Virus record (IMG/VR): IMGVR_UViG_3300042566_000110
Span: 1 to 36,855 of that record
Length of the DNA: 36,855 nt
Strand: one strand, 5' to 3'
Source of the DNA: a virus
How positions within the stretch are numbered: position 1 is the stretch's first letter; each line of letters begins with the position of its first letter. Below the pieces are notes generated by a model. The model was not told the origin of the DNA, made no database searches, and was given only the letters and a program-made list of their open reading frames with translations. The translations under genes and the position numbers were made by a program. Shown here in pieces: positions 32,241 through 36,855 of this stretch.

Positions 32241-32647
32241 GCCACATCCTCCGGCAGATCGAAGCAGGTCAGCCGCACCACACGCCCGGCTGCGACCAAC
32301 TCGGCCAGCTTGGCGGCGACGGCGGCGTCACTCATATTCATATCCTCGGCGATCTCTTCGACGGTGGCGCGGCCATCGGCTTGCAGGTTGCCCAAGATGA
32401 AGGCACCCAGCGTATCATTCCGTGATACAGGCGCGGCATCCTCCAGCGAGATCGCCAGCCACGGCGTCTTCTCCGGCTGGCTCATGTTCGGCACGATCTG
32501 CGCCATGATCTTCTGGCCGGGGCGCAGGCTGGCATCCAGCGCCAGCTTGGACGGGATGAACACGTTCTGCGTCATGTCGCTGGATAGGACGGCGAAGGTG
32601 GTGCCAGTGGCTAGCTTGTTAGTGATGATGATCTCAGTCGGCTGCAT
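32237..32647 (-). CDS. Possible OB/cold-shock-like plus winged-helix protein, 136 aa
   Basis: The first 70 residues are beta-rich (GTTFAVLSSDMTQNVFIPSK, then PGQKIMAQIVPNM) and resemble a small OB or cold-shock-like barrel. The last 55 residues (ATVEEIAEDMNMSDAAVAAK, then LVAAGRVVRLT) look like a winged helix. The combination suggests a nucleic-acid-binding regulator. It is the largest gene of the leftward cassette and overlaps its neighbours at both ends. Fold assignment is by pattern only. Confidence 0.6.
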   Translation of the reverse strand: MQPTEIIITNKLATGTTFAVLSSDMTQNVFIPSKLALDASLRPGQKIMAQIVPNMSQPEKTPWLAISLEDAAPVSRNDTLGAFILGNLQADGRATVEEIAEDMNMSDAAVAAKLAELVAAGRVVRLTCFDLPEDVA

Positions 32648-32819
32648 TGTTCTTTTCCAGTTCTGCTAATTGTTGCTCGGCGTCGCGCAGATAGAAGGAC
32701 AGGATGCCGATGTCCTCTCCGATAGCGGCAGATCTGACACCAGTTCCGTGCAGCCGCTCAAGATCGGCGATCTGCTGTTTCTTCAGTTCGATGTAACTGC
32801 GTAGGCTTTCGATGGTCAT
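32634..32819 (-). CDS. Small coiled-coil protein, 61 aa
   Basis: Two helices separated by a short loop are expected (IESLRSYIELKKQQIADLER; LSFYLRDAEQQLAELEKNN). It overlaps the gene downstream by 14 nt and starts in a TAATG overlap with the gene upstream. It is probably a small dimeric interaction protein. Function is unknown. Confidence 0.6.
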   Translation of the reverse strand: MTIESLRSYIELKKQQIADLERLHGTGVRSAAIGEDIGILSFYLRDAEQQLAELEKNNAAD

Positions 32820-33010
32820 TACATGATCCCCAATCTGTCCAATGCCAAAAAAGAAGCCTTGTACGACTTTATGAGGCGGTCAACGCTGCTGATCTTCTCC
32901 TCAATGTGCGGCGTGGGCCTAATGTCGTTAGAGATCGTCAGCGTCTCGCGATAATCCCACAGCGCGGTCAGCACGATGTGGGTGTCCATTGCTCCAAGTC
33001 TAACAGCCAT
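32819..33010 (-). CDS. Small helical protein, 63 aa
   Basis: The product is mostly helical (DTHIVLTALWDYRETLTISN; EEKISSVDRLIKSYKASFL). It is separated by one base from the preceding small membrane protein and overlaps the next gene by one base (TAATG). No family is recognised. Confidence 0.6.
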   Translation of the reverse strand: MAVRLGAMDTHIVLTALWDYRETLTISNDIRPTPHIEEKISSVDRLIKSYKASFLALDRLGIM

Positions 33011-33011
33011 C

Positions 33012-33110
33012 TCACCACCCCATCCCGAAGCCGAAGAGGAAGCCTGCGTACAGCAGGCCGAAGATGCACAGGATGCCGATCAGGTCGGCGGCTATGTCTC
33101 TGATACGCAT
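33012..33110 (-). CDS. Small membrane protein, 32 aa, first of leftward cassette
   Basis: ATG at 33110 is favoured because GGAG lies nine bases upstream; earlier in-frame starts extend into the divergent spacer. The product is almost one membrane span (DLIGILCIFGLLYAGFLFGF) with a short basic N-terminus. It could be a membrane-targeted host-takeover peptide or superinfection factor, but that is speculation. Confidence 0.5.
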   Translation of the reverse strand: MRIRDIAADLIGILCIFGLLYAGFLFGFGMGW

Positions 33111-33271
33111 GTTGGTAGTCTCCATAATTGCTAGTATGTCGTTCACGCAAACAACATGGGAGACACAATCACTCATGTCAACCCACCATTTTTGCGTTGG
33201 CGAAATATTTTTAGCTTGCCATCTGCCAGACAAAGGGCGCATAGATTGCGTCACCGAAACAGGAGGCCAGG
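33111..33271. promoter_or_regulatory. Divergent intergenic region controlling both operons
   Basis: The 161-nt region separates the leftward cassette from the rightward replication operon, so both promoters must lie here or just beyond. It contains the AT-rich GAAATATTTTTAG (33201-33213), but no convincing -35/-10 pair was identified. The rightward start at 33272 has an AGGAGG site. Confidence 0.5.
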
Positions 33272-33454
33272 ATGGTCTACACAATCAAGGAGCTGCGGCT
33301 GATGCTGGCCGATCGACCGCTGCAATCGGTCGCTGCAGCCGCCGGCGTCAGCCACGTCACGCTCTGGCGGCTGGTCAAAGGCCGGCAAGAGGCCAAGGAA
33401 ACGACGCTCATCAAGCTCACCGACTACGTCAACAAGGCGATGAACGATGGTTAA
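33272..33454 (+). CDS. Small helix-turn-helix DNA-binding protein, 60 aa
   Basis: The sequence ELRLMLADRPLQSVAAAAGV followed by SHVTLWRLVKGRQEAKETT has a clear helix-turn-helix with a Trp-containing recognition helix, like XRE/Cro-type regulators. It is the first gene of the rightward operon next to the divergent region. That makes it the likeliest control protein for the early promoters. AGGAGG precedes the ATG. It overlaps the resolvase gene by 8 nt. Confidence 0.75.
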   Translation: MVYTIKELRLMLADRPLQSVAAAAGVSHVTLWRLVKGRQEAKETTLIKLTDYVNKAMNDG

Positions 33455-33830
33455 TGGCAGAAACAAAGGCGCCAACTTTGAGCGCGAGATTGCCCAGCTT
33501 TTGTACCAGGAGCTGGGCATCAAGTTCGCCAGAGATCTGCGGCAGTATCAGCAGGCCGAGTACGGCGACCTGATCACCGACGATCCGGCTTGGCCCTACC
33601 TGCTGGAGCTGAAGCGCTACAGCGACGGCCCGATCGGCGGCCCCAACACCTGGTGGCAGCAAGCCTGCGCTGCAGCCGACAAGGCGCACAAGCAACCCGT
33701 CGTCATCTACAGGTACGATCGGCAACCGATCCGCTGCGTGCTGATGCTGCAAGGCGTCAGGGCCGACGTGAACTTTGATGACTTCTGCTACCTAGCAAGA
33801 GAAAGAATGGCCCATGACGCAATGCTCTGA
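33447..33830 (+). CDS. Holliday-junction resolvase-like PD-(D/E)XK nuclease
   Basis: The 127-aa protein has the Hjc-like order: NKGANFEREIAQLL near the N-terminus (E14 or neighbouring E), YGDL with D41, then LLELK with E54 and K56. The family cuts branched DNA. Here it would resolve recombination or replication intermediates before packaging. It is followed by a RecB-like exonuclease gene with a 17-nt overlap, so the two probably act together. Substrate is inferred. Confidence 0.75.
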   Translation: MVNGRNKGANFEREIAQLLYQELGIKFARDLRQYQQAEYGDLITDDPAWPYLLELKRYSDGPIGGPNTWWQQACAAADKAHKQPVVIYRYDRQPIRCVLMLQGVRADVNFDDFCYLARERMAHDAML

Positions 33831-34587
33831 CGGCTTTACGAAGCACAATATCGACCACCTGTCCGCATCCAGCATCAACCTCTGGGCCAACGCGCCAGAT
33901 GTCTGGGTCATGCAGTACCTGCACGGGAGGCGCACACCAATGGGACCAGCCGCATGGCGTGGCATCTGCACCGAAGACGCGGTGGCAGCCACGCTTCTGG
34001 GCAACCCCATCACTCAAGCCATTGATCAGGCTGTCGAAAAGTTTGACGGCAAGTATCGCATCGGTGACGAAGCCACCACCCGTGAGCGCGATCGCATTAA
34101 ACCCATGACCGAGCTGGCGGTGGCCGAGCTGGAAAAGTACGGCAAGCCACACTTCCCAGAAGTCGAGGAAGGCGACCACCACCAGAACAAGGTAGAGATC
34201 ACAGCCAAAGGCGACGGCTGGACCATCCCAGTGATCGGCTACCTGGATCTGGTCTACCCAGATCACGGCCTCGTCATCGATCTCAAAACCACTGGCCGCA
34301 TCCCAACCCAGATGTCGCCAGAGCATCAGCTTCAACGCGCCATCTACGCCAAGGCCAACGGCAACATGGCCGTCAAGTTCCTGTACGTCAGCGAGAAAAA
34401 GATCTCGCTGCTAGAAGACGGCGATCCGACCGAGCTGCTGGCCAAAGCGAAGGCCCAGATCTTCCGCATGGAAGCCTTCCTGGCCCGCTTGGACAAAGAC
34501 GAAGCCAAGGCGATCGTGCCGGTCAACCCGTCGTCCTTCTACTGGTCTGGCAACGAAGACCTGCGCAAAGAATTCTACGGCATCTAA
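33814..34587 (+). CDS. RecB/Cas4-like PD-(D/E)XK exonuclease
   Basis: The 257-aa protein has GYLDLVYPDHGLVIDLKTT (residues 142-160), with D145, D156 and K158 forming the metal site. EHQLQRAIYA with Q172 and Y178 follows, as in RecB-family (PDDEXK_1) nucleases. An N-terminal LSASSINLWANAP (17-29) is also typical. Such enzymes resect DNA ends for recombination with an SSB or annealing protein. Neighbours (resolvase, SSB-like protein, primase-helicase) fit that role. Confidence 0.85.
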   Translation: MTQCSDGFTKHNIDHLSASSINLWANAPDVWVMQYLHGRRTPMGPAAWRGICTEDAVAATLLGNPITQAIDQAVEKFDGKYRIGDEATTRERDRIKPMTELAVAELEKYGKPHFPEVEEGDHHQNKVEITAKGDGWTIPVIGYLDLVYPDHGLVIDLKTTGRIPTQMSPEHQLQRAIYAKANGNMAVKFLYVSEKKISLLEDGDPTELLAKAKAQIFRMEAFLARLDKDEAKAIVPVNPSSFYWSGNEDLRKEFYGI

Positions 34588-34597
34588 CCCGTAGCAT

Positions 34598-34639
34598 CCG
34601 AGCCTGCCGGCAGCAGGCATTCCTCGGCGCATATGCGCC
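34598..34639. repeat. Stem-loop and 14-bp palindrome upstream of the SSB-like gene
   Basis: CCGAG-CCTGC (34598-34607) pairs with GCAGG (34613-34617) and, after a short bulge, CTCGG (34623-34627). The sequence GGCGCATATGCGCC (34626-34639) is perfectly palindromic. Both lie just before the SSB-like gene. The palindrome resembles an operator; the stem could end or slow transcription from the nuclease gene. Confidence 0.5.
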
Positions 34640-34659
34640 CGACAAGAAAGGCACTACCC

Positions 34660-35274
34660 ATGTTTGCACTCGACACAGGCGGCAACGGCGCCAACGGTCC
34701 CTTCCTGCAGTGGTCCGCACGCGGCACACAGGACGGCGCGATCGGCCCGAAGTCCTTCTACATTCGCGGCACTGATGGCAAGACCGCATACGACGCCACC
34801 AAAGGCATGGTCCTTGATATCGAAAAGATGAAGACGGGCTGGCAGAAGTCGGAAGGCATTGCCGGCGTGGCACCCGAATGGAAGTGGAACCCCAGCCCAG
34901 CGCAGATGCTGCCCCCTCCCGGCGAAGATTGGAAGAAGGGCTTCAGCATCAACGTGGCAGTCGGCGGCGGCGAAACCGCAACCTGGGAACAGGCAGGCAC
35001 AGCCGCGTGGCAAGCCCTGACAGATCTGGCACCCAGCCTGCAGCAGCAGCCCGCGCCTGGCCAGCTCCCGCTCGTGCGCTTGGCCAACACCAGGGCCATG
35101 CAGTTCAAGCGCGGATCGACCATCAGCCCCGTGCTGGAGGTGATCAAGTGGGTGCCGCGCCCCGATTGCATGAAAGAAGGCGCAGCCGGCGGCATTGCGA
35201 TGGACCCGGCACCAGCTCCGAAGCCGCCAGCACCACCAGCTCCGCCACCCAAGGCTGACGACATGGAATTCTAA
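34660..35274 (+). CDS. Putative ssDNA-binding protein with acidic C-terminal tip
   Basis: The start at 34660 is chosen because AGAAAGG lies eight bases upstream; an in-frame ATG at 34633 falls within the palindrome. The 204-aa protein begins FALDTGGNGANGPFLQWSAR, then SFYIRG and a beta-rich body. A Pro/Ala-rich flexible linker (PAPAPKPPAPPAPPPK) follows, and it ends ADDMEF. A folded body, disordered linker and acidic tip ending in Phe is the layout of SSB and T7 gp2.5. The gene lies between exonuclease and primase-helicase. An OB fold could not be proven by eye. Confidence 0.65.
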   Translation: MFALDTGGNGANGPFLQWSARGTQDGAIGPKSFYIRGTDGKTAYDATKGMVLDIEKMKTGWQKSEGIAGVAPEWKWNPSPAQMLPPPGEDWKKGFSINVAVGGGETATWEQAGTAAWQALTDLAPSLQQQPAPGQLPLVRLANTRAMQFKRGSTISPVLEVIKWVPRPDCMKEGAAGGIAMDPAPAPKPPAPPAPPPKADDMEF

Positions 35275-35282
35275 AAGAAAAA

Positions 35283-35308
35283 GCCCCCAGCGCAGACACG
35301 CTGGGGGC
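35283..35308 (-). terminator. Perfect stem-loop, terminator polarity on the minus strand
   Basis: GCCCCCAGCG (35283-35292) pairs exactly with CGCTGGGGGC (35299-35308) around a 6-nt loop. The A-rich tract AAAAGAAAAA lies at its left, so the stem plus T-tract of an intrinsic terminator is read leftward. On the rightward strand it may still attenuate transcription between the SSB-like gene and the primase-helicase. Confidence 0.65.
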
Positions 35309-35364
35309 AAGTTATCCAGGCAGGATGAGTGTCAAACAGGCCAGGAAGCCACGGGAACAATACA

Positions 35365-36855
35365 ATGCAAGACAAACTACTGCAAGCACAGCCTGACCAG
35401 ATCGAAAGCTTCATCCGCTACATCACAGACGGATGGGATGAGGTCGGCCCAGCACAGATAGAGCTGCGCTGCATCTCAGCCACCAGGCAGGTCAGCGCCG
35501 CACGCTTCAAGCACACCGACATCAACGACGCAGTGCAGCACGCGCAGGCCATGAACGCTGCACACCAGAACGTCTACATGTGCATCAACCCAATCAGATC
35601 GGACGCCCAGATCCCGGCAGGCAAAGGCGCCAAGGACACCGACATCCTGGCCGCCCTCTACTGCTTCGCCGACGCAGACAGCGACAACTCCATGCGCAAC
35701 GTCATCGCCCTGGCAGGCCCGCAGTTCACCATGAGCGTGAAGACAGGCACGACACCCTATGTCCGAGGCCACGCATACTGGCGCCTCGAAGAGCCGTGCT
35801 ACAACCTCGACGCCTGGCGTGGCGTGCAGGCCAGCATCGCCGCCAGCCTCGGAACAGATCCAGCGGTCATCAACCCATCCCGCATCATGCGCGTGGCAGG
35901 TACGGTGTCATGGCCAAACGACGACAAGAAGAGCCGAGGCTACCAGCCCGAGCTGACAACCCTGCGCACAGAGTTCAGCACCGATCGTGATCCTGTCCCC
36001 TTCGAGCGCATGATGCGAGCCTTCCCGCCCACACAGCAGCGCACCACAGCGTCAGCAGACGCACCAGCCGGCACAGGTCTGCAGATCGATCTCGGCCAGC
36101 AAGCTATGGACCGCGCCCTCGCAGAAGCCGACATCCTGCAAGGCAACAACTGGCACGCCAACATCATCCGCCTGGTCGCCTCATACGTCGCACGCGGTCT
36201 GGCAGACAGCGAGATCCACGCCATCACCGATCGCCTAACCCTTACAGGCTACACCACCGAAGACACACGCAGAGAAGTGCAGCAGGCGATCGACGGTGCC
36301 AGAGCCAAAGGCTGGACACCGCAGCCCGATCCCGTCCAGCAAAAGATGGCTGACCAAGTGCCAGCCCAAACCTTTGACGCGCCAGCACCAGAACAACAGG
36401 CCGACCAGGCAACCTGGCCAACCCCGATCGAAGAATTCAACCCGCTCACCCTGCCACGCAGGCAGTGGATCTACGGTCGAACCTACATCAGGGGCTACGT
36501 CAGCCTCACAGCATCAGCCGGCGGCATCGGCAAGACCAGCCTCACAATGGTCGAAGCCGTCGCCATAGCCACAGGCCGCAAGCTCCTAGACCAAGACGTT
36601 CACGAGCGCACAAAGGTCTGGCTGGTCAACCTTGAAGACCCGCGCAGCGAAAGCCTCCTGCGCCTCGCAGCCGTCATGCAGCACTACAGCATCGCTCACA
36701 AAGATCTGGCAGGCTGGCTCTTCCTCGACGGGGAAGATGACATCCGCATCACCCTGGCCGCCGAAACAAGAGACGGCGTGACAGAGAACGATGCGCTGCT
36801 GAACTACATGATCAACAAAGTCAAAGCCTTGGGCATAGGGGTGATCCTCATAGAC
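35365..36855 (+). CDS. PrimPol-RepA helicase fusion, N-terminal part (continues at base 1)
   Basis: This is 497 codons, open to the window edge and in frame with base 1. The N-terminal primase domain (about 1-200) is AEP/RepB-like: YCFADADSDN with D103 and D105, GHAYWRL with H136, and NPSRIMRVAGTVSWPN (170-185). A linker rich in Pro/Gln follows. The RepA-like helicase has Walker A AGGIGKTS (385-392) and reaches the Walker B Asp at residue 497, the last base of the window. The enzyme would prime and unwind phage DNA; a separate polymerase must be supplied. ATG 35365 has only a weak GGGAA ribosome site. Confidence 0.9.
   Translation, partial: MQDKLLQAQPDQIESFIRYITDGWDEVGPAQIELRCISATRQVSAARFKHTDINDAVQHAQAMNAAHQNVYMCINPIRSDAQIPAGKGAKDTDILAALYCFADADSDNSMRNVIALAGPQFTMSVKTGTTPYVRGHAYWRLEEPCYNLDAWRGVQASIAASLGTDPAVINPSRIMRVAGTVSWPNDDKKSRGYQPELTTLRTEFSTDRDPVPFERMMRAFPPTQQRTTASADAPAGTGLQIDLGQQAMDRALAEADILQGNNWHANIIRLVASYVARGLADSEIHAITDRLTLTGYTTEDTRREVQQAIDGARAKGWTPQPDPVQQKMADQVPAQTFDAPAPEQQADQATWPTPIEEFNPLTLPRRQWIYGRTYIRGYVSLTASAGGIGKTSLTMVEAVAIATGRKLLDQDVHERTKVWLVNLEDPRSESLLRLAAVMQHYSIAHKDLAGWLFLDGEDDIRITLAAETRDGVTENDALLNYMINKVKALGIGVILID

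Noticed and set aside
30545-33284. Lysogeny module or integrase in the leftward cassette
   Set aside because: None of the products has recombinase or CI-type repressor features; small HTH proteins alone do not show lysogeny.
1-36855. CRISPR arrays, insertion sequences and tRNA genes
   Set aside because: No spaced direct repeats of CRISPR form, no transposase body with terminal repeats and no tRNA cloverleaf were found by eye.

Overview
The window is a tailed-phage genome with a T7-like (podovirus-type) particle and is almost certainly complete. It is a circular or circularly permuted contig opened inside one gene. The open reading frame leaving the right edge (from 35365) ends on the Walker B aspartate of a RepA-like helicase, and base 1 resumes in the same frame with the expected Pro-Leu. 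Joined, this gives one 730-residue primase-helicase. No integrase, repressor/lysogeny module, tRNA, CRISPR array, RNA polymerase or DNA polymerase was recognised. The phage therefore probably relies on host transcription and on a host polymerase. The GH19-type endolysin, lipobox and Sec-type signal peptides indicate a Gram-negative host. An aquatic alphaproteobacterium is a guess from gene content and style, not proven.

Layout. Rightward genes run from 33272 to the right edge, re-enter at base 1 and continue to 30437. (1) Replication and recombination, 33272-36855 plus 1-1890: small HTH protein, Hjc-like resolvase, RecB/Cas4-like exonuclease, an SSB-like protein ending in an acidic Phe tip, the PrimPol-RepA helicase fusion, a dense GGTGAGG repeat cluster (candidate origin), a 193-aa protein ending in a bacterial SSB-type tip, and two small genes. 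(2) Packaging and head, 1874-8724: TerS, a 350-nt structured gap, TerL, two small proteins, portal, Bbp19-like protein, scaffold, major capsid, probable decoration protein. (3) Tail and ejection proteins, 8777-19926: tail tubular A and B, a gp14-like protein, and three long internal virion proteins. One of these carries a nested 71-aa gene in another frame. (4) Tail fibre and adhesin cluster, 19930-24880: a T7-type fibre followed by small modules and two Gly-rich proteins. (5) Membrane, secreted and lysis genes, 24884-29232: lipoprotein, two exported proteins in overlapping frames, membrane/coiled-coil proteins, a probable holin, a Tad2-like anti-Thoeris protein, a secreted SNase-type nuclease and a GH19 endolysin. 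(6) Conserved small proteins and a structural protein, 29238-30437.

One block is leftward: eleven tightly coupled small genes from 33110 to 30545. They share a divergent intergenic region (33111-33271) with the replication operon. This is the least explained part of the genome and the likeliest place for host-takeover or counter-defence functions. It meets the late operon tail-to-tail at a 13-bp inverted repeat.

The points most worth following are the overprinted gene at 15795-16010, the two unrelated proteins with SSB-like C-terminal tips around a PrimPol-helicase, the GGTGAGG/palindrome cluster at 728-868, the abrupt strand-composition switch at the TerS-TerL gap, the Tad2 homologue, and the exported genes stacked in overlapping frames at 25111-26631.
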